NCBI RefSeq assembly: GCF_052324685.1 | Contig: NC_135214.1 | Span: forward strand, 1,754,317 to 1,818,316 | Source: Brachyhypopomus gauderio | Taxonomy: Eukaryota; Chordata; Actinopteri; Gymnotiformes; Hypopomidae | Direction of reading: 5' to 3' | DNA length: 64,000 nt | Shown here: positions 10,941-21,370 of the stretch, in pieces | Numbering within the stretch: the stretch's first letter is position 1 | Layout: every line of letters starts with the position of its first letter | Translations under genes and position numbers: made by a program | The notes under the pieces: generated by a model | The model's input: only the letters and a program-made list of their open reading frames with translations | Databases searched by the model: none | Told to the model about the DNA's origin: nothing

Positions 10941-11320
10941 ACTTTTCACCAGTTTTGCGAATAATGCCATTAAAAATAACACAGATACACATTATCTCCA
11001 AAACAACCCATCATACGCAACAGAAAAACACCTCTCAACACTAACCTAATGATACAAATACAACAAACACACCGCCTCTTATCTGAGGTATCTAGACAAG
11101 AAATCACCTACGTGGTGTTCAATGTACGAGTGCACTCATCTAACCTCGCCCAGCCCAGAGAAGACAAAAGGGTAACAAGCACAATAAACAATCACCTCTA
11201 CTCAGTACAAAACAACCAAAGAAAAAGACTAATAAACAACGGGTGTGTACATGGAACCGTGTAGACGCTCCGACTCCCCTCGTGTTCTCTTCTCTCCTCG
11301 TCTTCGTCCGCTTTTATTGA
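10941..11320. other. Spacer, possibly LINE 5' sequence
   Basis: A-rich plus strand leading into the endonuclease fragment that starts near 11325. It may belong to the same LINE, but no domain can be assigned. Confidence 0.3.
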
Positions 11321-11324
11321 TTTG

Positions 11325-11640
11325 TCATCTTTTGAATGTCTGGTGTTTGTATGTAAATCGCCCACGCCAGTGACAATACTGCTCATTTATCGGCCTCCCA
11401 AACCAAACCAGTCTTCATTTCTGAGATGAGCAACCTCCTCTCAACATTCTGTGTAACGTCTGCCAATGTCTTCATACTCGGGGATATAAACATACATGTT
11501 GACACTCCATCCTGCCACTTTGCAGCTGAATTTCTTCAGCTGTTGGACTGTTTCAACCTCAGTCAACTTATCGATTTCCCCACCCACACCAGGGGCCACA
11601 CTCTTGATTTGGTCATTGCTGACTGCCTCTGTCTGTAATC
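11325..11640 (+). pseudogene. Non-LTR retrotransposon endonuclease fragment
   Basis: Across one frame change the plus strand reads TILLIYRPPKPNQ and then NVFILGDINIHVDTPS and HTRGHTLDLVIADC. The YRPP, LGD(F/I)N and HTLDLV motifs are those of the APE-type endonuclease of LINEs. The frame closes at 11638, and no reverse transcriptase follows before unrelated sequence. Confidence 0.7.
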
Positions 11641-12199
11641 TGTCAGTGTACGAACCCTGTTTCTGTGTATTTAGTTTCCTCTGCCCTGTCCTTCGTTGTC
11701 AGTCCTTGTTTGTAAGTGTTTCCCCGTTACCTTTCTCACCTAGCTCTCTCCCCTCCTCTGCTTCCCTGTTCCGTGCATTTTTATATCCTGTTACTTGTCG
11801 TGGAAATTTCCTGAAAACAGATGAGGACTTAGACGTGGTTAAAAGAGAGTTTTATTACAAAAGTACAAAAAAGCATGAGAGTCTCATCTAGAACAAGAAC
11901 TCTGAGGAGAGAGGGCAGTCCAATCTCCTTTATTCTATTATCACATGTTCATAGTACATTTGGGCACACTGAGAACCTGAGGGGGGAGAATACGCAGTAG
12001 ACAGTTTTCGTCTCACATGTGTATTCCTCTTAATATGGATCTTTACTGATTTTAACAGAACACAGAAAGAGCTGATGGTCAGCAGAGGGATGACAGACAT
12101 AACATATATGTTATGATTACAGATGAATCACTAAACCGAATCACTGAGCAACATTATTCACAGTTTTTCTGCTAATGTACTAAATCATAATATTCTTAT
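11641..12199. other. Region flanking the ERV-like fragment, possibly its LTR
   Basis: Contains gagttttattacaaaagtac and a C-rich cacacctccccccttt near 12230 next to the pol fragment, which on the minus strand would be a purine-rich tract. This could be the 3' end of the provirus, but I could not fix LTR borders. Confidence 0.25.
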
Positions 12200-13184
12200 A
12201 TGATCTTAAATGACATAAGCAAATTTCCCTCACACCTCCCCCCTTTGATTCTGTGTAATCATTCAAATATGCATTCATTTATTTCAGGCCCCCGAATTTG
12301 TCCTGTTGCTTGGCGCTGTGTGGCACAACCCAGTCTCCCGGTTGGAATCTGTGCAGTGGATTCTCCGACACCTCTGGCAACTTTGACCTGCTCAGACATA
12401 ACAGAGACAAACTTGTGCAGCAGTGACTCATTCACCAAGTGTGTGTCCCATTCAGGCGGCTCCACTCCTGTGTTTGAAGGCCATTCAAACACTATCTCAG
12501 GTTGATATGCCTGTGCATGTCTGGGGGCGAGTGCAGATATGCCACAATACCAGAGACAGGCATTTCACCCAGTTTAGTCCTGTTTCCTGAGTCAGTTCAG
12601 AAAGCACTCCGTTTATTGTGCCATTGGCTCTACTGCTCCTGCGCTGGCAGGGTGGAAGATGCAGTGATTTCTCATGTCTAATCCTATGTGTGTGTTGTGC
12701 ACAGACTAACAGAGGTGGGACCAAGTCAGTGTTTTGCAAGTCTCAAGTAAGTCCAAGTCTTTATACCTCAAGTCCCGAGTCAAGTCTCAAGCAAAGACAC
12801 TCAAGTCAAGTCAAGTCTCGAGTCAAGACAGGCAACAGTCAAGTCAAGTCCCAAGTCTGAAACTTGGAATTTCAAGTCCTTTCGAGTCTTTTTTTTTTTT
12901 TTTTACCAATGTTGAAGGTATATTTTAAATGTAAATAATAGACATGCGTTCTTATTTAAATCTGTATTCTCCTCAAATCTTGATAAAACATGTGCAACTG
13001 AAAACACGAAGTATAAAAAAAATTTAAAATTACACCTCTTTATTGCACAGTTCAATTTGTTAAACTTAGCTGCAAAAATATTCATACTTTAAACTACAAT
13101 TTTCCAGAAATAAATATTCTGTGAAAAAGTCATAAGTAGAACTCCATGTTCAAATTCATAGTACAATACAAAGAACCATAACAG

Positions 13185-14100
13185 CATTTTCCCTCTCTTC
13201 TCTTATCTGGTTTCTTGGTTTCTCTGACACAGTTCCAATCTTTAAATCTAGACTTAAGACTCACCTGTTTAGTCAAGCCTTCAGCTAAAATCCCCCTTGT
13301 AAGGTGTAGGGGCTTGGGGGCCCCCAGACGTTGAGATTTCTGGTGATCTGAGATGTTGATGCTGTCATCCAGCTGTGTCTTGGCATCACTCTATTTGTGA
13401 CTATGACTTGACTGGAAAGCAATGTCTCAGTGAGCCCTCATGCCTGTGGTCACCTCTGAACCTCTCCCTTTAGTTATGCTGCTATAGATTAGTCTGCCGG
13501 AGCCACATGCTGATCACTGGCACGTGAGCTACGTACATTTAAATCAACGGTGGTTTAAATTCATGTCCACTCAGTCTGTATTATCTATCTTCTTGCATGG
13601 CTCTACACAAGACGATTGGATACAGGCACCTGCAGGCACCTGGGGGATGGTCTGGCTGCCGGTGGATGTGCTGATACCGGGGTTCACCTGGGGAGTAACA
13701 CTGCAGTCGGAGCCTACAATACCAGCATCACTGCTCCGACACGGAATGAAAGCCTGGCATTCATCAACAGACATTTACAGTGACAATATCAAAACCCAGA
13801 ACTTTCAATTCTACCTTTTACCTAGTCTGATTGTGTGAATTATGTGTGACTTGTGTATTTGTGTGTTAACGGGCCGCCCAATGGAGGATGGGTTCCCTTT
13901 TGAGTCTTGGTTCTCCCGAGGTTTCTTCCTAATCCCCACCATCATAGGGAGTTTTTCCTCGCCACTGTCGCCTTTGGCTTGCTCATTAGGGTTCTGGACC
14001 CATAGTATTGTTAACCTTGTAAACCCTGTAAAGCTGCTTTGCGACAACTTGAGTTGTTAAAAGCGCTATACAAATAAACTTTGATTGATTGATTGATTGA
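13185..14100 (+). mobile_element. 5'-truncated LINE with (TGAT)n tail
   Basis: The left edge encodes the end of a reverse transcriptase (TVPIFKSRLKTHLFSQAF). The long 3' UTR has the signature gggccgcccaatggagg, gaggtttcttcctaat, gggagtttttcctcgccac and aaagcgctatacaaataaa before tgattgattgattga. A close relative lies at 42480-43265. It is nested in the hAT element. Confidence 0.8.
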
Positions 14101-14377
14101 GAACATGTGTGAGTGACACAAGACAAACAAATATAAGAACTGAACAATTAACAGGAATCTGCAACTTTAGACATTTCAGTAAACTATTCTGCATTGCATT
14201 TGCTGGCCAAAAGTCTGTATGTCATTTGTGCACGATGAATGATGTCCCCATAGCTGAAAACTCGCTCCACTTTTGTCAATATATTTTTTTCTCGACGTAG
14301 ATGTCTTCAAATACACAATCCTGGATATTATGATGGTGACAGAGAGAGGCTCTCTTCCCCGAGTTCAGATACAGAAC

Positions 14378-14640
14378 CCAGGGTTGCCAACTCTCACGCA
14401 TTGAGCGTGAGACACACGCATTTGACCGTCTTCACACGCTCTCACGCCACACATCCGATTTCTCACGCCGGAAAAAAATCTAGTTTATTTACCTCTGATC
14501 CACATCTATGATTCAATGAGTTACTAGTTCGCTCTGGCACCAACCACTGGCGATCGATCGATCGATCGCGATATAATACTTAATTTGTGTCCATTTTACA
14601 CTCCGCCCGGTAAAAATTTACGTTCGCCAACCCCCCATTT
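14378..14640 (+). mobile_element. Truncated copy of the CAGGGTTGCC MITE
   Basis: Starts cagggttgccaactctcacg and matches the complete copy at 50135-50410 over most of its length, but the right terminus is missing. It contains gatcgatcgatcgatcgcgat. It is nested in the hAT element at 12710. Confidence 0.75.
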
Positions 14641-15298
14641 GATTGGTTGTGCTGCAGCTCATGCACACACACACGTACAGAGTGTGGAAAAGCAGAGGAC
14701 TGGTCTGCTTCAAGAGGACGGAAAAGAAATTAATGGGGCGCACTTTATAAATATTAATATGCGTTTTAAAATTTAGATTTGGGGTAAAAAAAATCAAGTC
14801 TTTGCAAGTAAACAGGTTCAAGTCCAATTCAAGTCCCAAGTTATTGGTGTAAAAGTCCAAGTCAAGTCTAAGTCTCTGAATATTTTTTCAAGTCAAGTCA
14901 AAAGTCTTAATATTAATGACTCGAGTCTGACTCGAGTCCAAGTCATGTGACTTGAGTCCCCACCTCTGCAGACTAAACATCGTCATTATCCCCCCTTTGC
15001 TCATTGTGACTCCTCCCATGAGCAATTCCTATCAGCAATTTCTATCAATTTCTACCCCACATGTAGGCTGTAGGGAGACATGGCTTACCTGTCTCTGTGT
15101 GTATCCAGACTGTCAGGGCTGGCTCGGATGCCACACCATCTACCTCCACTAGGGGCACCCGAGTCAGCCCTAGACTACATCCACGCAATCAGCAATGATC
15201 CGTCTCACCTGTTGCCATAGGCCCTTTTCACACTTCCGCATTTTTTCTTCCGGAAGCTCTCGTTGCAGGGTAAAGTTACTTCCGTTACACATTAAACA

Positions 15299-15508
15299 AT
15301 GGCAGAGTCCAATAACAAGAGCTTTTGCAGTGCACCAGGGTGCTCGATCTCGAAGCAAAAACAGTCGTATCTCAGTTTCTACTGTTTTCCGGCTGACGAC
15401 GAGCAGAAAAGAAAATGGGTTTGTGCAATTAGGAGGGATGAAGGGGAAAACTTTGTGATACGGAGCATCTTTGTGTGTAGCCAGCATTTCACTGCTGCAG
15501 ACGGCTAA
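15299..15508 (+). CDS. THAP-type zinc finger fragment (69 aa)
   Basis: A short open frame from ATG 15299. Cys10 and Cys15 (CSAPGC) pair with the later CSQHF (Cys and His near residues 60-63), giving the C2CH pattern. The invariant Trp (KRKWVCAI) and the YLSFYCFP and FPADDE region fit a THAP domain. THAP domains bind DNA and are the N-terminal part of P-element-type transposases. The frame stops soon after the domain and then enters tandem repeats, so the transposase body has been lost. Confidence 0.75.
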   Translation: MAESNNKSFCSAPGCSISKQKQSYLSFYCFPADDEQKRKWVCAIRRDEGENFVIRSIFVCSQHFTAADG

Positions 15509-15522
15509 AGCTCGCGGCTAAA

Positions 15523-15624
15523 AGTTGGTGCTGTTCCCTGTTACTGTTCCCAGTACTGTTACTGTCCCCGGTACTGTTACTGTTCCCAGTACTGTTACTG
15601 TTCCCAGTACTGTTACTGTTCCCA
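15523..15624. repeat. 18-bp minisatellite
   Basis: About five units of tgttactgttcccagtac. It directly precedes the inverted-arm structure around the 21-bp array. Confidence 0.8.
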
Positions 15625-16215
15625 GCCGGTTTCAGTGGAACAGTTGCTGTCCGCGTTTGAAAGATCAAGCTCTCGGCTGGGAGTACACGTACGTCCGCTA
15701 GCATCTAGCTGTTACCCGCTAGCAACTAGCCCCGGTTCGCTAGCTTCTAGCTCCGATTCGCTAGCTTCTAGCTCCAGTTCGATAGCATCTAGCCCCGGTC
15801 CGATAGCATCTAGCCCCGGTTCGCTAGCTTTTAGCTCCGGTTCGCTAGCTTTTAGCTCCGGTTCGCTAGCTTTTAGCTCCGGTTCGCTAGCTTTTAGCCC
15901 CGGTTCGCTAGCTTCTAGCCGTCATCCGATAGCATCTAGCCCCGGTTCGCTAGCTTCTAGCCCCGGTTCGCTAGCTTCTAGCCCCGATCCGATAGCTTCT
16001 AGCCCTGATCCGATAGCTTCTAGCCCCGGTTCGCTAGCTTCTAGCCGTGATCCGATAGCTTCTAGCCCCGATCCGATAGCTTCTAGCCGTGATCCAATAG
16101 CATCTAGCTAGAAAAGAGCAAGCTCTCGGCTGGCAGTACACCACGAACATCTACTAGTCGAGAGTTTGCTCTTTCAAATGCGGACAGCAACTGTTCCACT
16201 GAAACGGCTCTGAAA
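15625..16215. repeat. 21-bp minisatellite between inverted arms
   Basis: About nineteen units of a 21-bp repeat (gctagcttctagccccggtt-like) fill 15700-16110. The array is enclosed by an inverted repeat: gtttcagtggaacagttgct at about 15628 and its reverse complement near 16185-16207, with the neighbouring gcgtttgaaagatcaagctc block also inverted. Because 21 is a multiple of 3, the plus strand stays open as a Ser/Ala/Pro heptapeptide repeat (15635-16111). I regard that frame as a by-product. Confidence 0.85.
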
Positions 16216-16397
16216 CTAGCTGTGATCCGCTAGCATCCAGCTCTGCTCGGTAGCATCCAGCTCTGACCATCACTTTGCTGTCGACTATATTGGACACTGA
16301 ATAAACAATAACCTGTAATAACTTGGTGTGTGTCATGAACTTTATTGATACTGATGTAAACCAAACAATCAATAGCTGACGTCCCTTGGCTTGCTAA

Positions 16398-16724
16398 AGC
16401 TGGGCGTACACTGTACGATATCTTAAATGGTGTACTCAGCTCCATCTCAAACTGTACGACTAAATCGCAGGGAGAGTCGGCTCGTGGAGCTGCTTCAACA
16501 GTGTGATACTCTCACGAAGAGCGATTTGAATTTCAAACATGTTTGATATTCTTGCGACGCTGCGATTTCTGATCGGGAGTTGGTCGTTAGGTGTGAATCG
16601 CTCCTCGTTTCCCTGTGTAAACTATACGATGCACGACACGCGATTGAGCCGAAACTCAGCCCGATCGCAAAAATAGTCGCACGAGTGAAAAATCGGCTGA
16701 AAATGGGCCAAAAATCGCACAGCT
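16398..16724 (-). mobile_element. Harbinger-type MITE, TSD TAA
   Basis: Starts agctgggcgtacactgtacg and ends agct, flanked by taa on both sides (16395-16397, 16725-16727). It matches the complete copy at 38016-38372 in reverse orientation. The right terminus has lost about 11 bases (gtgtacgccc). A 3-bp TAA target site is characteristic of PIF/Harbinger elements. Confidence 0.8.
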
Positions 16725-17739
16725 TAACCTAGCTAGATATTGTTAACTAAAGCTGTCAGTATAATATGTAATATTATAATATATAACATAATAATATAGA
16801 CTGTTTTACCACTCCGTAGGATGACTAATGGAACCAGCTATACCTTAAATAATAGTTAGTTACCTAGCTAGTGCTAGCTGGTGTTAGCTTACCCTGGTAT
16901 AAGTGAATAAATTATTCTACAAACAATTTGTAGCCTCTATTTAACTTGGAACCGTTCGTTGTTGAATGTTCTCCAACGATACTGGAAACGTATTTAAAAT
17001 TCAGTCTCGGCAGCGACGACAGGGATGAAGTAAACACACGCTCCATGCTGAGGTGAATTGACAACAACTATCTTCTGCGAGTACTGGAACTTGTTTTACC
17101 CGGCGGTGACGTATTTCCGTTTTGTTGTGAAAAGGGCCTATGGCTTCTTAAGGAAGCTTTTGGAGACGGATCATTGCTGATTCGTTTTGGTCTTGCCGGT
17201 ACGCTATCAGCCCTTCTCTTCTTTCTCTGGAGTTGCATTTCGTTGTAAGGTGTCTCGCCACTTTATTCTCTCTCTTTTACTTATTCGAGTACTTACCTCC
17301 TGCGCCGCTCCCTGGCCTCTCTCAAGTTTTCCTCCCGCTGTTATCCTTCCTGTCGGTTATTCTTTTATTTTGGGAAGGGTTTTGTTTTGTTGCGGCGTTC
17401 GCCTGCTGCCAGTATTCCCCTGGCGTCCTTCTATTTTCACGCGTCGAATTTATTCCGCGTTCTTTCCGTTGTCTTTGTTATTTTCTCTCCCGTGTGTTTA
17501 CGGTTTAGTTTCGTTTTCGCGCGCTGAGTTTATTTATTCCGCGTCAGTTTTGGGGTTTCGTTTTGCTACGGTGTGTGTATGCAGAGTCACTTTCGTTTTT
17601 GTTCGCGTGTGCTTATTTCATACACACAGTCCTATTATAAGCATTTATCCCATTTGGTTCCTAACGGCATTTGGGTTCAATACTCCCTTCATTTTCTTAC
17701 GCGGTGTGTACCGGTCTGTACACCCCGCGTTACACAGAC

Positions 17740-17869
17740 TCCCCCCCCCCCCCCCCCCCACTGTTTTACACCCCCTTTTTCCCATCTCTGTTTTTCTTAC
17801 ATTATGGCGTGTGTTTTGTATTGCTCTGGTTGTTAGGGGGGTGTCTTCTGTCGCTGTGATCCGTTAGCA
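17740..17869. other. Poly-C tract and spacer
   Basis: About 20 consecutive C near 17741-17759 followed by T-rich sequence. No gene. Confidence 0.6.
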
Positions 17870-18300
17870 TCATTTGTGTGTGTGGAGCCTGTGAAGCTGT
17901 GTGTTGGGCTGTGGCGTCTGTGAATTGCCTTTTGCTACCGTGTCGCCTGTTCTGGTGTGTGCGGCAATAGTACGGCCTCCAACAGTTGTAAGACTTGGTG
18001 GTTTTTTAAATCTTTGACCCTGAGCTGGCAACGGTGAGGGATATCGGCTCAGCTGCTTGGGCAGAATAATGTGACGGGAGTGATATTGTTTCCAAAACCT
18101 CTGTGTGGACAAATATGCTACTTTCTGGTCCTGTAAAATTCGAGAAACAGCATGTTTGACCAGAAGTGTGACTTGGGTGTGCCCCACTATGTCTCTGGAT
18201 GCTACCAGTGCCTTTTCTGCAGCTGCTATCGCGCACACACGCAGGGGCAGCCTGGCTGCCCTGGGGTCTAGTTTTCCTGAGAAGTACGCTACCGGTCTCT
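17870..18300 (-). pseudogene. Endogenous-retrovirus-like pol fragment (RT connection/RNase H region)
   Basis: The minus strand reads RPVAYFSGKLDP, CAIAAAEKALVASRDIVGH and KHAVSRILQ, the motif order of the RT-RNase H junction in retroviral pol. The frame is open for about 120 codons, then loses similarity and no active site is complete. Strand and position fit it being the upstream part of the broken provirus whose integrase end lies at 12.2-15.1 kb, with the solo LTR at 15111-17734 inserted between. That join is an inference. Confidence 0.6.
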
Positions 18301-18520
18301 GTCTGTCACCGAGTCAAAACACATGTCATATTTCTTCTATATATTCTTTCTACCATCAACACTCCCCACACACATACGAACACTGCATTCTATTTCAGAA
18401 TTCAAAACTGCTCTTAAGACTCATTTGATTAAACTGGCTTATTCTCTTTAACAAATGTTATTTTTTTATCTCTTTGTTGTTTTAATTTTAATACATACTT
18501 TATTCACTAAAGTGGGGAAT
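18301..18520 (+). pseudogene. Small LINE reverse-transcriptase C-terminal scrap
   Basis: The phrase FKTALKTHLIKLAYSL near 18395-18450 resembles the end of fish LINE reverse transcriptases (FK..LKTHLF). Nothing else of the element is visible. Confidence 0.4.
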
Positions 18521-18529
18521 AGCCACAAT

Positions 18530-19435
18530 AGTGTAGCTTTCTCCCCAAATGAAGGAGTGGCAAACTGAGTGGATAATTGTATGTGAGTGCTCTGGTGAGA
18601 ACATTTCTCACTGTGCATAAAGCAGGGGGGGCTGGGGCAGATCTGGGAGACTTAGGATCTATTTTGTCTGCTTCATCTATTTTGTTCACAAGTAACAAAC
18701 TGCAGAGAAGGTTCACCACTCAACAGCAACAGGCACTAGAACTGATCCTGAGCAACACCAACCCTTGTGACTCAGATGGAGAAGACATAGTCCTCCAACC
18801 GGATTCAGAATCTGAGATGTCTTCAGGTTAGATTTCTCAAACTACCTATTTTCATTTCCTGACTTACCTTTTTATTTAGAACCAAACAAAAAGATAATTT
18901 GAAATGATTTATCTTGCAGAGGAGGAGACTCCTCTACCAAAAAAGAGCTCGTTTGGGGAGTGAGCCAACTGCAAAAGATGGCACAGTGTGGCGTGGAGAA
19001 CAAGTGGGGAAACGTCTCCATTTCACCCCAATAGAAATGTATGCTACAGATGGAGAGCCAAGGGCTAAGGCCAGAAGAAGTATCCGGGGGCACCTTCAGA
19101 GCTTCCTCTGTTTTATTACTCTTGACATGCTTCGTAGTATGAGACCGATAAGTTTGCTGCAATCTCCGATGTGTGGGGATCGTTTGTCACCAACTGAATC
19201 ACACCCTACAACCCTGGTCAACACATCACTATTGATGAACAGCTTTTCCCATCAAAGACTCGTTGCTATTTGCTGAAATACATTGCAACAAAACCAGACA
19301 AGTTTGGCATCAAGTTTTGGGTACTCGTACAACGACTGCTTAGCCGGAAAACCATTATCCTCAGCACTGTCAACCAGAGTCGCCGGGAAATTCCTCAACC
19401 TGCTAGACAGATGGACCGCACTGAATTCACCACTC
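18530..19435 (+). pseudogene. piggyBac transposase remnant (PGBD4-like)
   Basis: Starts with an N-terminal block (RRFTTQQQQALELIL, DSDGEDIVLQPDSESE), interrupted around 18831-18914, then frame-shifted pieces ending in DKFAAISDVWGSFVTN, NPGQHITIDEQLFPSK and KPDKFGIKFWVL. The YNPGQ.ITIDEQL and K.DKFGIKFW motifs are those of PGBD/DDE_Tnp_1_7 transposases. Several stops and frame changes make it dead, and the middle of the protein is missing. Confidence 0.8.
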
Positions 19436-20204
19436 AGGTGTTTTCAACTTGTCACGCCTGGCACCGCCCCCTCCCTGTCTGTCTAGCTTGGCTCCTCCTC
19501 CTCTGGTCTTTTCAGCTTCTGTTTAGTTCCACTTCTGTTTTTGTTTCCATGGTTTCAGTTCTTTTCTCTCATTGGACACAAATGCTTCTAGTCATTACTC
19601 ACAGCTGTACCTGGCTGTAAAATGTCTAATTCTCTATTTAAAATATAAAAAATAATTAATTGTTTGTGCTTTTCTGCTCAAATAAAACTAAGCTAAATAC
19701 AATATATAGAATCTTTATATTATAAAATACAATAAACTGAATAGAACAAACTAGAAACTAAATGGCTAAACTCAATAGAAAACCATGGTTAGTTGGGAGT
19801 TAAGCATGCCCCCTCCTGTGGTGCGCCAATAATGGCCTTATTTACAGAACAAAACGCCTGTTCACAGCTGATTATAGGATGTTAGCTAAAATCCTTCAGG
19901 TCAATCGACCCGTCTCTGGGTTCCAAAGGCAGAAATTAGGGGTGGGAATCGTTTACTATCTCACGATTCGATTCCGATTTTGGGGGCCACAATTCAATTC
20001 AAAATCGATTTTCGATTCAAAACGATTTTCGATTTTCTGCTTAAGTCTATAAAATCTGCATGATATACTACAGTCTGCTTTGCAAGACAGAATGACAAAT
20101 ACAGAAAATAAAGTGTCTAACATTTAATTAACAAAAATAATGTGCTTTGGTAAAATAAAATGCTTTTTGTTGTTACCAAAATTCTTGAGCTTCATTTTAC
20201 AAGC
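19436..20204. other. Mixed spacer with a short hAT-like MITE scrap
   Basis: T-rich sequence to about 19640, A/T-rich to 19800. At 19935-20040 is a segment (aggggtgggaatcg, then repeated gattcgattttcgatt words) resembling a common fish MITE with no matching right end. No gene. Confidence 0.35.
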
Positions 20205-20865
20205 TGTCAGGGCTGGCTCGGATGCTGTTCCCCCAGCCATGGCTAGGGGCACCAGAGTCAGTCCCAGACTATACTGTCATAACCGTATGTTCTCAGCCAG
20301 TCTCTGCTTTCACTGTGATTGCTTCTCGTTTGAAGGTGTCTCGCCACCTCTCTGTTATGCTTTCTCTTTACTTATTCAAGTATCTATCTCCTGCGTTGCT
20401 TCCTGACTCATCTCAAGTTTTCCCAATCCTGCATTTCTTCCTATCCGTTTTGCCTTTATTTTTGGGAAGGGTTTTATTTTGCTGCGGCGTTTTTTGCCAA
20501 TTACTTCTTCTGGCGTCCTTGGTTTTGTTTTCGCGTTGCATTTATCCGCGCTGTTTTTAGTTACTGTTGTTTTGTTTCTTTCTCCCGTCTCACTATGGTT
20601 AACTGTTATTTTTCCCGTGTTGTATTTTGTGCGTTGTTTTTTGTTTCTGTTTGCTCCATGCCCTCACGGTTTTGGTTTCTATTCTGTTGCGCGTTGAGTC
20701 TCCCGTGTTGTTTTGTTTGTTTGTTCTGGGTCGCTGTGCGCGTTTCCCTCTCGCTAATATATGTGACGAGTGTCAAATGTATTGCTTTTGCGAGCCGGCA
20801 CTCATGTCCACCCTTCTCTATATTATTTCACGCTGTGTGTACGTTCCCGTGCTCACCGCGTTACA
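20205..20865 (+). mobile_element. Solo LTR, same family as 15111-17734
   Basis: Begins TGTCAGGGCTGGCTCGGATG and ends GCGTTACA. The flanks are caagc and catgc, a 4/5 match consistent with an aged 5-bp target duplication. Internal blocks such as ggtgtctcgccac, cttattcaagta, ctctcaagttttcc-like and gggaagggtttt match the first copy. T-rich open frames inside it are not genes. Confidence 0.75.
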
Positions 20866-21370
20866 CATGCCTTGCACAAGAACTACATTGTGTCAAGTTC
20901 GGTCTTCCCTGGCATTCGTAAATACCAAAATGAACCCATATTTTTGCATTAAATGAAAAGTTGCCTGAATAAATTCAAAGTGACACGTAATGTAATTAGT
21001 TAAAATTTGATTAAAATGTATTGAATAAATTAACTAAATTTAAGCAAAAAAAATAAGCACATGCTAATAAAAGTAGCAGAATGAAAAGTATTGGTATAAC
21101 GCGGGGGTGAATTTTAATTTTAAGAAAATTGCAGCATATGTTAAACAAACGTCTATCAATGATCCTTTATGTGGTTTGTGATCAATAATAGTTTTGCAAA
21201 GGAAAAAATAAAAACTTTCTATCACTGTACCAGCTTCAACCTCAAAGGACCTAAATGCATACCCATTGGGCTGGCGTCCCTGACACAGAAGGCATATGCA
21301 TACACAGATTACCCAAACATAGCTTCAAAATATTTTTAAATATACTGTTATAACTTAAATAAGTTAGTTA
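20866..21370. other. A/T-rich spacer
   Basis: No open frame or repeat I can name. It lies 3' of the SAMD3-like pseudogene, where a C-terminal exon would be expected but is absent. Confidence 0.4.

Larger units (their letters stand above)
12710..14968. mobile_element. Complete hAT element, 2259 bp, TSD CAGACTAA
   Basis: Termini are CAGAGGTGGG (12710) and its near inverse ending cccacctctg (14968). The 8 bases on each side are identical: cagactaa at 12702-12709 and 14969-14976. Both ends carry many subterminal copies of caagtc/gagtc-type words. No transposase frame remains. The inside holds a LINE 3' end (13185-14100) and a fragment of another MITE (14378-14640). Confidence 0.9.
12200..15105 (-). 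pseudogene. Endogenous-retrovirus-like pol fragment (integrase end), split by a hAT insertion
   Basis: Two minus-strand pieces, 15105-14977 and 12705-12200, become adjacent when the hAT element at 12710-14968 and one copy of its 8-bp target duplication are removed. The lower piece shows the end of a retroviral-type integrase: an HPxSxGxVE-like motif, then LTQETGLNWVKCLSLVLWH and a family-typical C-terminal tail, with stops and frame changes. RNase H-like sequence on the same strand at 17870-18300 may be the upstream part of the same ancient provirus. Assignment is to retrovirus-type pol only; no genus is claimed. It is clearly non-functional. Confidence 0.6.
15187..17182 (+). mobile_element. 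THAP-domain DNA transposon (P-like) inside the solo LTR
   Basis: Inverted ends: aatcagcaatgatccgtct ... ccataggcccttttcaca on the left and the reverse complement of both blocks on the right (17126-17182). It carries a THAP-domain reading frame near the left end, two tandem-repeat arrays, and a Harbinger MITE. P-element and related transposases bear THAP domains, but no transposase catalytic region remains. No clear target duplication was found. Confidence 0.65.
15111..17734 (+). mobile_element. Solo LTR (TSD CAGAC) interrupted by a DNA transposon
   Basis: Begins TGTCAGGGCTGGCTCGGATG and ends GCGTTACA, flanked by cagac on both sides (15106-15110 and 17735-17739). A second copy lies at 20205-20865. 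Without the insert (about 15187-17182) it is about 630 bp, matching that copy's 661 bp. The open frames across 17187-17867 belong to T/C-rich LTR sequence and look fortuitous. Confidence 0.75.

Noticed and set aside
15635..16111. Ser/Ala/Pro-rich 158-codon protein
   Set aside because: Entirely a by-product of 21-bp repeats whose length is a multiple of three; no start context or homologous domain.
17187..17867. 226-codon open frame
   Set aside because: T/C-rich LTR sequence gives a Phe/Leu/Ser/Val frame with no domain; the related LTR at 20205 has differently broken frames.
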